A stretch of 64,000 bases of DNA, taken from NCBI GenBank assembly GCA_032622095.1, contig CP136063.1:216647982-216711981 (forward strand), read 5' to 3'. Below, piece after piece: positions 10,428 through 21,690 of the stretch. Position 1 is the stretch's first letter. Each line of letters begins with the position of its first letter. Below the pieces are notes generated by a model. That model was not told the DNA's origin. It ran no database searches and saw nothing but the letters and a program-made list of their open reading frames with translations. This DNA comes from Siphonodentalium dalli. Taxonomy: Eukaryota; Mollusca; Scaphopoda; Gadilida; Siphonodentaliidae. A program made the translations under genes and the position numbers.

Positions 10428-13400
10428 CCCCGGGGTGCCACCCCGTGGGTGTTAAATGGGGTATGGACAATTTTGGAGAATGGTAAGGATTTCGAGCGAT
10501 CTGCCCCAAATACCCCCTAGAAACAGCACAACGCCCCATCCATCACCCCGCGGGTGCCACCCCGAGGGGCGTAAAATGGTGTAAGGACAATTTGGATAAA
10601 GGTAAGGATTTCTACCGAATTGACGGCCTGGGTGGTGGCCCGCTCCAATTATCCCCTAGAAACACCCCGACCCCACCCATTTCCCCGGGGTGGCACCCAA
10701 GGGTGTGAAAATGGGGTATGGATCATTTTCGAGAACGGTAAGGATTTTGACCGATTTGACGGCATGGGTGTGTGGCCCGCCACAAATACCCACCAGAAAC
10801 ACCCGGCCTCCAACCATCAGCTCAATGGTGCCACCACGACAGGTGAAAATGGGGTATGGACTATTTTCGAGAACGGTAAGAATTAGCACCGATTTGACGG
10901 CGTGGGTGAGTGGCCCACCCCAAGTACCCCATAGAAACAACCCGAACCACCAATCACCTCATGGGGGTGCCACCCCATGGGGTGAACATGGGGTATGGAC
11001 AATTTTTCGAGGAGAGTAATAATTTCCACTGATTTGACGGCACGGTGAGTGGCCCACCTCAAGTACACCATAGAAACACACCGATCCCATACCAATCACC
11101 TGCGGGGGTGCCACCCCAAGGAGGTGAAAATGGGGTATGGATCATTTTCGAGAACGGTAAGGGTTTCAACCGATTTAACGGCATGGGTGCATGGCCCTCC
11201 CAAATACTCCAGAGAAACACCCCGACCCCACCCTTCACCGATTTGACGGCATGGGTGGGTGATCTACCCAAAATACCATAGAAACTCCCGGTTCACCCAC
11301 CCATCACCCGGGTTGCCACCCGAGGAGGTGAACATGGGGTAAGGACCATTTTCGAGAACGGAAAGGATTTCGCCCGATTTGATGGCATGTGTGATGGCCC
11401 ACCACAAATAACACCTAGAAACACGCCGACCCCCGAGGCATCAACCCCAGTGGCTGCCATCCCAAGGGGGTGAACATGGGGGGTATGAACCATTTTTGAG
11501 AACGGTAAGGATTTCGACCGATTTGATGGCATGGGTCGGTGGCTTGCCCCAAATAACCCCTATGAACACCCGATTCCCAAGCCATCACCACGAGGAGTGC
11601 CGCCCACAGGGTGGGTGGCCCGCCCTAAATACCCACTAGAAAAACCCCACACCCACCCATCACTCCGGTGGGGGTGCCACCATAGGGAGTGAAAATGCCG
11701 TATGGATTTGACGGCATGGGTGGGTGGCCCGCCAAAATACCACCTAGAAACACCCGACTCCCACCTATCACACCGGTGGTGCCACTCCGCATGGGTGAAC
11801 ATGGGGTATGGACAATATTCGAGAATGGTAAGGATTTCGACCGATTTGACATCGTGGGTGGCTGGCCCGCCACAAATACCCCATATAAATACCCGAACCC
11901 GACATCACCCCTGGGTGGTGCCACCCGAAGGGGTGAAAATGGGGTATGGACCTTACTCGAGAACGGTAAGAATTTCCACAGATTGGACGCCATGGGTGAG
12001 TGGTCCGCCCAAGTAACCCAAAGAAACACGTCGATACCCCACCAATTACCTCCTGGGGGGATGCCACCCCAGGGATGAACATGGGGTATGGATAATTTTC
12101 GAGAAGGGTAAGAATTTAGACCGATTTGACGGCATGGGTGGGTGGCTCGCCAAAAATACCCCCTAAAAACACCCGACCCCACCCATCACCCGGGGTGCCA
12201 CCCAGGGGGTGAACATGTGGTATAGACAACTTTCGAGAAGGGTAAGAATTTCAACCGATTTGACCGCAGGTGGTGAAAATGGGGAACGGACCATTTACAA
12301 GACCGGTGTGGATTTCGACCGATATCACAGCTTGGATGGTTGGCCCGCCCCAAATACCCATAGACACACCATACCCTCACCATCACTCGGGGGTGCAACT
12401 TCGATGGGGTAACATGTTGGTAGCCCGCCCCAAATACCACCGATTGGACGACACGGATGGGTGGCCCGCCCCAAATCCCATCTAGAAACACCCCGAACCC
12501 GACCGATCACACCGGGGGTGACACTCCGTATGGGTGTAAATGGGGTATGGACAATTTTAGATAAGGATTTCGACCGATTTAATGGCATGGGTGGGTGGCC
12601 CGCCCCAAATACCACCTATAAATTCACCGAACCCATCTATCACCCCTGGGGGGTGCCACCCCGAAGGGGTGAATGGGGTATGGACCATTTTCGAGAACGG
12701 TGAGAATTTCCACCCATTTGACGGTATGGGCGAGTGACCGCCCAAATACTCCATAGAAACACACTGACCCCCCCCCCCCAACCAATCACCTCCATGGGGT
12801 GCCACCGAAATGTGAATATATGGTATGGACAATTTTCGCGAAGGGTACGAATTTTGACCGATTTTACGTCATGTGTGGGTGGCCCGCCTCAAATACCACC
12901 TAAAAACACCGACCCCACCCATCACCCCGGGGGTGCCACCCCGATGAGGTGAAAATAGAGTATGGTCCTTTTTTCGAGTACAGTGAGGATTTCGACCGAT
13001 TTGACGGCCCAAAATACACTAGAAACTCCTGGATCCCCACCATCACCCCGGTGTGCCACTCGGAAGGGGGGGGGGGTAAAAACGGTATGGACCATTTTTA
13101 GAACGGTAAGGATTTCGACCGATTTGGTGGCATGGGTGTGTGGCCAGCCCCAAAAACCTACTAGAAACACCCGGACACAACCTATCACCCCGGGGGTACC
13201 ACCACGTAAGGACCCTTTTCGAGAACCGTAGGGATTGCGACCGTTTGGCGGCATGGGTGGGTGGCCCACCCCAAATACCCCATAGGAACACCCGAACCCC
13301 CATCCATCACCCTCGGGGTGTGCCAACCGATGGGGTTAAACTGGGGTATGGACCAGTTACGAGAAAAGTAAGTATTTCAACCGATTTGACGGCATGGGTG

Positions 13401-13895
13401 GGTGGCCCTCCCAAATACTCATGGAAACACCCGACCCCCACCCATCACCCACAGGGGTGCCACCCCGAGGGGGTTAAAATGGAGTAAGGACCATTTTCGA
13501 GAAAGGTAAGGAATTCGATCGATTTAATGGCATGGGTGGGTGGCCCGCCCCAAATAGCCCATATAAAGACCCCGACCCCGCACGTCACCCACGGGAGTGC
13601 TACCCGGAGGTGGTGAAAATGGGGTATGGACATCTTCGAGAACCGTAGGGGTTTCGACCGATTTGGCTGCACCCATCACCCACGGGAGTGCCACCCCGAT
13701 GGGGTATCAATGGGGTATGGACCATTTTCGAGAACAGTAGTGATTTAGACCCATTTGACGGTATGTGTGGGTGGCCCACCCCAAATGCCCCATAGAAACA
13801 CCCGAACCCCCATCCATCACCCTCGAGGTGTGCCACCGAGTGGGTTAAACTGGGGTATGGACCAGTTTCGAGAAAGGTAAGGATTTCAACCGATT
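10428..13895. repeat. ~140-bp satellite, block 2
   Basis: About 25 further monomers of the same satellite, all in the same orientation as block 1. Several are truncated (near 11240, 11600, 12260 and 13000-13020) and homopolymer G or C runs occur at 12770-12779 and 13068-13077. Frames on both strands are interrupted by the indels. Confidence 0.95.
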
Positions 13896-14385
13896 TGGGT
13901 CTCTCACCAAGACAAATGTGTTAATGTATAGCAACTTCCATTTTCGTTCTGGCCTTTCGTCGCCACGATTGGCGCATTTATTGGACTTCTATAGTCGATC
14001 TGGGACTGTATAATCAAACTCAAATCGACTTAAATATTATAAGTCATTATTATTACGAAGTTGAATTTTTGTGGGATCTTCTTATTTTTGGGACCAACAA
14101 ACACAGGAAGTCATTCGAAGTGTTAGTATAGGATATGTTTTCGAAAGACAAATTTATGTCAAAATGTTACAATAGGGCCCTTCGGCCAATTCACATCTGA
14201 CCACTAAAACATTATGATGACCGTCGCCCAATGTTTTTGGAATAAGACCAAATATGGTCAAACAAATGGTTCCTAATGGTGCCCCTAAACCGAGGAAAAT
14301 TCAAAACCCACTCTATCATCTCAAACGCTATCAAATGAATGCATATATTCTTCTTTCTGTCTCTCCCCAAGACAAATTTGATAAG
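13896..14385. repeat. Satellite-associated spacer, copy 1 (fullest)
   Basis: Starts at TCTCTCACCAAGACAAATGT and runs through CGCCACGATTGGCGCATTTA, GGGACTGTATAATCAAACTC, TTTTGGGACCAACAAACACA, CAATAGGGCCCTTCGGCCAA and CACTCTATCATCTCAAACGC. It then passes into satellite at GGTGGGTGGCCCGCCC. A minus-strand 79-codon frame (14212-14451) recurs in the other copies because the DNA is duplicated. No function is recognised. Confidence 0.85.
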
Positions 14386-15455
14386 GCTGGTGGGTGGCCC
14401 GCCCGAAATACCCCATAGAAACACCACGATCCCCAACCTTTCACCTTTCACCCACGGGGTTGCAACCCCGAGGGGGTGAACATTGGGTATAGACCATTTT
14501 CAAGAACCGTAGGGGTTTTGACCGATTTGACTGGATGGGTGTGTGGCCCCAAATAAACACCCCGCCACCCCACCCATCCATCACCCCGGGGGTGCCACCC
14601 GAGGGGGTAAACATGGGGTATGGACCAGTTTCGAGAAAGCTAAGGGTTTTCAACCGATTTAACGGCATGGGTGCATGGCCCTCCCAAATACTCCAGAGAA
14701 ACACCCCGACCCCACCCTTCACCCACGGGGTGCAACCCCAAGTGAGTGAAAATGGGATAAGGATCATCTTCGAGAACCGTAGGGGTTTCGACCGATTTGA
14801 CTGCATTGGTGGGTGGCCCGCCCCAAATACCACATAGAAACTCCCCAACCCACACCATTACCCACGGGGGTGCCACCCCGAGGGGGTAACAATTGGGTAT
14901 GGACCATTTTCGAGAACAGTAGGGATTTCGACCGATTTGACGGATGGGTGGGTGGCCTGTCCCAAATACTCCCTATAAACAACCAACTCCCTTCCAATCA
15001 CTTCAGGGTATGGACCATTATCGAGAACGGTAAAGATTTGGACCGATTTGACGGCGTGGGTGGGTGGCCCGTCACATATACCTCCCAGAAACACCCCAAT
15101 CCCTGCCCAAACACCCAGAGTGGTGCCACCCGAAGAGGTGAAATGGGGTATCAACTATTTCCGAGAACGGTAATGATTTCGACCGATTTGACGGCATGGG
15201 TGGGTGGCCCCAAATACCTCATATAAACACCCCGACACCCGACACACATCCATCACCCCGGGTGTGCCACCCCGAGGGGGTGAAAATGGGGTATGGACCC
15301 TTTTCGAAAACCGTAGGGATTTCGACCGATTTGACGGCTTGGTGGGTGGACCACCCCAAATACCCCATAGAAACACCCGAACCCCCATCCACCACCCTCG
15401 GGTGTGCCACCGAGTGGGATAAACTGGGGTATGGACCAGTTTCGAGAAAGGTAAG
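14386..15455. repeat. Satellite block 3 (higher-order unit A)
   Basis: Seven to eight ~140-bp monomers whose individual variants (for example CTCCAGAGAAACACC near 14690 and ACTCCCTTCCAATCACTTCA near 14985) reappear in the same order 1392 bp later. This block plus the preceding spacer forms one higher-order unit. Confidence 0.9.
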
Positions 15456-15785
15456 GATTTTTGTGAGATCATTTTATTTTTGGGACCAACAAACACAGGA
15501 AGTCATTCGAAGTGTTAGTATAGGATATGTTTTCGAAAGACAAATTTATGTCAAAATGTTACAATAGGGCCCTTCGGCCAATTCACATCTGACCACTAAA
15601 ACATTATGATGACCGTCGCCCAATATTTTTGGAATAAGACCAAATATGGTCAAACAAATGGTTCCTAATGGTGCCCCTAAACCGAGGAAAATTCAAAACC
15701 CACTCTATCATCTCAAACGCTATCAAATGAATGCATATATACTTCTTTCTGTCTCTCCCCAAGACAAATTTGATAAGGCTGGTGG
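15456..15785. repeat. Spacer, copy 2 (5'-truncated)
   Basis: Begins at TTTTTGTGAGATCATTTTAT, i.e. it lacks about the first 160 bp of copy 1. The remainder is nearly identical to 14065-14393, offset by 1392 bp. Confidence 0.9.
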
Positions 15786-16862
15786 GTGGCCCGCCCGAAA
15801 TACACCATAGAAACATCACGATCCCCCACCTTTCACCTTTCACCCACGGGGGTGCTACCCTGATGGGGTGAACATTGGGTATAAACCATTTTCAAGAACC
15901 GTAGGGGTTTCGACCGATTTGACTGAATGGGTGGGTGGCCCCAAATAAACACCCCGACACCCCACCCATCCATCACCCCGGGGGTGCCACCCGAGGGGGT
16001 AAACATGGGGTATGGACCAGTTTCGAGAAAGCTAAGGGTTTTCAACCGATTTAACGGCATGGGTGCATGGCCCTCCCAAATACTCCAGAGAAACACCCCG
16101 ACCCCACCCTTCACCCACGGGGTGCAACCCCAAGTGAGTGAAAATGGGATAAGGATCATCTTCGAGAACCGTAGGGGTTTCGACCGATTTGACTGCATGG
16201 GTGGGTGGCCCGCCCCAAATACCACATAGAAACTCCCCAACCCACACCATTACCCACGGGGGTGCCACCCCGAGGGGGTGACAATTGGGTATGGACCATT
16301 TTTGAGAACAGTAGGGATTTCGACCGATTTGACGGATGGGTGGGTGGCCTGTCCCAAATACTCCCTATAAACAACCGACTCCCTTCCAATCACTTCAGGG
16401 TATGGACCATTATCGAGAACGGTAAAGATTTGGACCGATTTGACGGCGTAGATGGGTGGCCCGTCACATATACCTCCCAGAAACACCCCAATCCCTGCCC
16501 AAACACCCAGAGTGGTGCCACCCGAAGAGGTGAAATGGGGTATAAATTATTTCCGAGAACGGTAATGATTTCGACCGATTTGACGGCATAGGTGGGTGGC
16601 CCCAAATACCTCATATAAACACCCCGACACCCGACACCAATCCATCACCCCGGGTGTGCCACCCCGAGGGGGTGAAAATGGGGTATGGACCCTTTTCGAA
16701 AACCGTAGGGATTTCGACCGATTTGACGGCTTGGGTGGGTGGACCACCCCAAATACCCCATAGAAACACCCGAACCCCCATCCACCACCCTCGGGGTGTG
16801 CCACCGAGTGGGATAAACTGGGGTATGGACCAGTTTCGAGAAAGGTAAAGATTTCAACCGAT
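15786..16862. repeat. Satellite block 4 (higher-order unit B)
   Basis: Monomer-by-monomer copy of 14386-15455 with few substitutions. Higher-order identity is clearly greater than identity between neighbouring monomers. Confidence 0.9.
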
Positions 16863-17279
16863 TTGCGTCTCTCACCAAGACAAATATGTTAAGGTATGGC
16901 AACTTCCATTTTCGTTCTGGCCTTTCATCGCCACGATTGGCGCATTTGTTGAACTTCCGTAGTCGATCCGGGACTGTATAATCAAACTCAAATCGACTTA
17001 CATATTATAAGTCATTATTATTACGAAGTTGAATTTTTGTGAGATCTTTTTATTTTTGGGACCAACCAACACAGGAAATCATTCGAAGTGTTAGTATAGG
17101 ATATCTTTTCGAAAGACCAATTTATGTCAAAATATTACAATAGGGCCCTTCGGCCAATTCACATCTGACCACTAAAACAATATGACGACCGTCGCCCAAT
17201 GTTTTTCGAATAAGACCAAATATGGTCACACAAATGGTTCCTTATGGTGCCACTTAGTCGAGGACAATTCAAAACCACC
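16863..17279. repeat. Spacer, copy 3
   Basis: Carries the 5' part (GCGTCTCTCACCAAGACAAA) missing from copy 2 and runs to GAGGACAATTCAAAACC, where it breaks. Confidence 0.85.
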
Positions 17280-17345
17280 AACGCACCCGAGTGGGTTAAA
17301 CTGGGGTATGGACCAGTTTCGAGAAAGGTAAGGATTTCAACCGAT
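17280..17345. repeat. Satellite stub between spacers
   Basis: About 65 bp of satellite (GGGTATGGACCAGTTTCGAG ... TTTCAACCGATTTGCG) separating two spacer copies. Confidence 0.8.
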
Positions 17346-18146
17346 TTGCGTCTCTCACCAAGACAAATATGTTAAGGTATGGCAACTTCCATTTTCGTTC
17401 TGGCCTTTCACCGCCACGATTGGCGCATTTGTTGAACTTCCATAGTCGATCCGGGACTGTATAATCAAACTCAAATCGACTTAAATATTATAAGTCATTA
17501 TTATTACGAAGTTGAATTTTTGTGGGATCTTTTTATTTTTGGGACCAACAAACACAGGAAGTCATTCGAAGTGTTATATAATTAGTATAGGATATGTTTT
17601 CGAAAGACAAATTTATGTCAAAATGTTACAATAGGGCCCTTCGGCCAATTCACATTTGCGTCTCTCACCAAGACAAATATGTTAAGGTATGGCAACTTCC
17701 ATTTTCGTTCTGGCCTTTCATCGCCACGATTGGCGCATTTGTTGAAATTCCATAGTCGATCCGGGACTGTATAATCAAACTCAAATCGACTTAAATATTA
17801 TACGTCATTATTATTACGAAGTTGAATTTTTGTGGGATCTTTTTATTTTTGGGACCAACAAACACAGGAAGTCATTCGAAGTGTTAGTATAGGATATGTT
17901 TTAGAAAGACAAATTTATGTCAAAATGTTACAATAGGGCCGTTCGGCCAATTCACATCTGACCACTAAAACATTATGATGACCGTCGCCCAATGTTTTTG
18001 GAATAAGACCAAATATGGTCAAACAAATGGTTCCTAATGGTGCCCCTAAACCGAGGACAATTCAAAACCCACTCTATCATCTCAAACGCTATCAAATGAA
18101 TGCATATATACTTCTTTCTGTCTCTCCCCAAGACAAATTGATAAGG
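17346..18146. repeat. Spacers, copies 4 and 5 in direct tandem
   Basis: Copy 4 (about 17347-17655) stops at CGGCCAATTCACAT, where copy 5 (about 17656-18146) begins with TTGCGTCTCTCACCAAGAC. The two share nearly all bases over the first 300 bp. Copy 4 has a 4-bp ATAT-type insertion near 17578. Confidence 0.85.
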
Positions 18147-19121
18147 CTGGTGGGTGGCCCGCCCGAAATACCCCATGGGTATAGACCATTTTCAAGAACA
18201 GTAGGGGTTTCGACCGATTTGACTGGATGGGTGGGTGGCCCCAAATAAACACCCCGACACCCACCCATCCATCACCCCGGGGGTGCCACCCCGAGGGGGT
18301 AAACATGGGGTATGGACCAGTTTCGAGAAAGCTAAGGGTTTCAACCGATTTAACGGCATGGGTGCATGGCCCTCCCAAATACTCCAGAGAAACACCCCGA
18401 CCCCACCCTTCACCCACGGGGTGCTACCCCGAGTGAGTGAAAATGGGATAAGGATCATCTTCGAGAACCGTAGGGGTTTCGACCGATTTGACTGCATGGG
18501 TGGGTGGCCCGCCCCAAATACCACATAGAAACTCCCCAACCCACACCATTACCCACGGGGTGCCACCCCGAGGGGGTAACAATTGGGTATGGACAATTTT
18601 CGAGAACAGTAGGGATTTCGACCGATTTGACGGATGGGTGGGTGGCCTGTCCCAAATACTCCCTATAAACAACCGACTCCCTTCCAATCACTTCAGGATA
18701 TGGACCATTATCGAGAACGGTAAAGATTTGGACCGATTTGACGGCGTGGGTGGGTGGCCCGTCACATATACCTCCCAGAAACACCCCAATCCCTGCCCAA
18801 ACACCCAGAGTGGTGCCACCCGAAGGGGTGAAATGGGGTATAAACTATTTCCGAGTACGGTAAGGATTTCGACCGATTTGACGGCATGGGTGGGTGTCCC
18901 CAAATACCTCCTATAAACACCCCGACACCCGACACCAATCCATCACCCCGGTGTGCCACCCCGATGGGGTGAAAATGGGGTATGGACCCTTTTCGAAAAC
19001 CGTAGGGATTTCGACCGATTTGACGGCTTGGGTGGGTGGACCACCCCAAATACCCCATAGAAACACCCGAACCCCCATCCACCACCCTCGGGGTGTGCCA
19101 CCGAGTGGGATAAACTGGGGT
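18147..19121. repeat. Satellite block 5 (higher-order unit C)
   Basis: Third copy of the higher-order satellite block. Its first monomer is shortened: satellite resumes at GGGTATAGACCATTTTCAAG after only about 30 bp. The array ends abruptly at GATAAACTGGGGTTT near 19121. Confidence 0.9.
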
Positions 19122-19733
19122 TTCGGAATCCATTTTGTCGATTTATTTTCACCTGCACGCGGTTACAGAGGTCAATCTCGTATCACTACATGTATGGAAG
19201 CCCATAATTTCACTTAACGTTTGTCTTTCCGTGCACGGAAACTGTGTCGTGATATATATAAATTTCAAATATTGCGTTCGTCGTGTGGTTGCGTATATAT
19301 ACATGGCAGTGAACGTATTATCGCAGACTTGTTAAAGATGAATTCAGGGTTCCAAACCTCCAGTTATACAACAACAGCATACACATATTAACCACTTTCG
19401 CGTGTCACTGCAGTAAATTTTGAAGAAGTGTGGTTCCCCAAGTGAAATGTGTTATACATTTAGCGTTACTCCAGACCATTTGACCTACATGTGCGATATC
19501 CAATTACGGCATAATGGTTTTTTAATTTATTTTCATTTATTATTATTTGGGGAGGGATAGTGTTGCTGTGAGGTCCGTAAATTGTCTTTTTTTCGGATAG
19601 GCATCGTGTGGTCGCTTTTATTTTTCTCGACATATACAGACATATATGGAAGTTACATGTATATTTGTGGACGAGTCCCGTGTCCATAACATATAATTGG
19701 GATGGGTACCATGCAGTGTTTAAGTATTATTAT
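19122..19733. other. Unannotated AT-rich DNA
   Basis: No repeat or coding signal recognised. Short frames at 19135-19335 (+) and 19466-19687 (-) have no motif. Confidence 0.4.
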
Positions 19734-19933
19734 CACAGGGGTCTGTAACGCGCTACGCTGCACACACCCACTTTGCGCTGCCCATGTATATACGCCTCTA
19801 TATACGCGCCTGCTTCACGTTAATGGTAGTATTATTATACTACCATTAACGTGAAGCAGGCGCGTATATAGAGGCGGCGTATACGGGTAGCGCAAAAGGG
19901 GGCGGCAGCGGAGCGCGTTACAGGCCCTTGTGG
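19734..19933. mobile_element. Foldback (palindromic) hAT-like MITE
   Basis: The two halves are near-perfect inverted repeats meeting at GTAGTATTATTATACTAC (19827-19844). The ends are CACAGGGGTCTGTAACGCGC and, reverse-complemented from the right, CACAAGGGCCTGTAACGCGC. Outside lie attattat (19726-19733) and gttattat (19933-19940), an 8-bp near-duplication as for hAT elements. The arms contain the conserved blocks CGCGCCTGCTTCACGTTAA and ATACGCCTCTATATACGCGC. Confidence 0.7.
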
Positions 19934-19940
19934 TTATTAT

Positions 19941-21239
19941 CTTAGATGTTGATATTATGATGTCTAATAATAAATATATCAGAATATATTATTTATCATT
20001 GACATTCATGGCCATTCGTGTTTCGATCGGAATGATATATTGATATGTTTCTCAACGCAGATAAAGCTATTCCGGAGAATAACAAGAGTTCAAAGGTCAG
20101 TGTATGGATGCGGACGGGTAAGGTGGTGGTGCATACACTATAGTACGAAATGCCATATTATACAAAATGCCATCCAATTTACATACTGTGTCCAGAACCC
20201 ACACTCCATGCATGCTAAACGTGATAAATTCCAATTAAAAATTTCAGACAAAGTATATAGTTATATAGGTAAGATTAATTGTTTTTATTATTATTTCGAC
20301 ACATTCGAATATGCATTATTTGATCTTATATTCTATACTAAGTATGTATAAGATTCAAATAATTTTGCAAATTTATGTATAAGCTGTATTAAACACAATA
20401 TCCTACAAGTATATCTGAGAAATGAACCCATTCTATATGACATTGACAATAATCTACATAATGCCTATATAAAGGGGTTGATACAGGGTCGGTACGGAAA
20501 TCCCAACCACAAATATATACAGTTGGCCTGAATCGATGGACATCCAATTTAACTGCCATTCCGACATTACAAATTCGAAAAAAATTTAACAATGATCGAA
20601 TTATAAAGAGCATGGTACTTATTCTGATATATAAGTCACAGGGCAGCGAATAAATTGACGGATGGGAAATTATGTCACAATATATACACCAGTGATTAAA
20701 TTATTTAACTACATATATATATGCAGTCTTGGTGTGCATGCATGCAGTTCTGAGAGTGTAGATCCGTACCACGCATACAATGTGTGAGTCTGTGTCGCAT
20801 TTCGCGAGTAAACGCGTTATAACACAGCTCAACACCAGTTTCTCTCTATACCATGCAGGGCAGTTACTTATACATATAGGCACTTATAATACGTATGTTA
20901 CATATACCTAGACACTTATAATAAATTATGTTACCTCCCATAACCAGAAGGTATATATCAGCCGAAAACCATGCAATAAAAGGAAAAATCAGCCCAATCT
21001 GATAAAAGTGTCGCAACTCTTAAAAGTGAACGGTCGGTTTCCAATATTGAAGTTGACCTGTATTTTGTGGTATTGAATTTCCATTTAGTTCATTAAAGTT
21101 ATCATCCTCGTAAATCGCATATGAATAGAGATGATGCAGACGGGCTCATTATGTGTACGGCGCATTATGTATACGGACTGATAAAAAATGTAATAAAATG
21201 CATCAATTGAGGGTACCAGGCTATATTTTGAGAAGTTAT
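19941..21239. other. Unannotated AT-rich DNA
   Basis: A 103-codon plus-strand frame (20040-20351) and shorter frames are present. None shows a family motif, and their composition matches the AT-rich background. I see no other feature. Confidence 0.4.
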
Positions 21240-21409
21240 TTAAATTTTTATTTAGGTTCAAGTGTATACAAGTAATATGTTAATAACAATACTATCTTAT
21301 TAGTTATTTTTAGGTTTACTTTATATACATGTAATATTTCACGAGTATATTTCAAAAAAAAATTCAACAGAACAAGGCAGCTAGAAAACTGGTAAATCAC
21401 ATTTGGTTC

Positions 21410-21690
21410 ACATTGTTGTTGTTGTAACTGGAGGTCTGGCACCCTGAATACATTGTTTAAATGGGCGCATAAAATTAGATATGTTTAGGTTTAGTTTATA
21501 AGTAATATTTCGTAAAATTAGATATGTTTAGGTTTAGTTTATAAGTAATATTTCGTAATTTTTTCTTCTTCAACACTATACGAAGCATGCAGAAGAAAAC
21601 GGCGTTAAACCACATTCTTTATGTTGTTATTGTAACTGGAGGTCTGCAACCCTGGACACATTGTTTAAATGGGCCATATAATGAGATTGC
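21410..21690. repeat. Small direct duplications
   Basis: A ~45-bp unit containing TTAGATATGTTTAGGTTTAG is tandemly duplicated at about 21472-21558. The sequence GTAACTGGAGGTCTG ... CATTGTTTAAATGGG at about 21423-21465 recurs at about 21634-21675. Confidence 0.8.

Noticed and set aside
11625-12182. 185-codon minus-strand frame
   Set aside because: Also a translation of satellite monomers, with an equally long antisense frame; not a gene.
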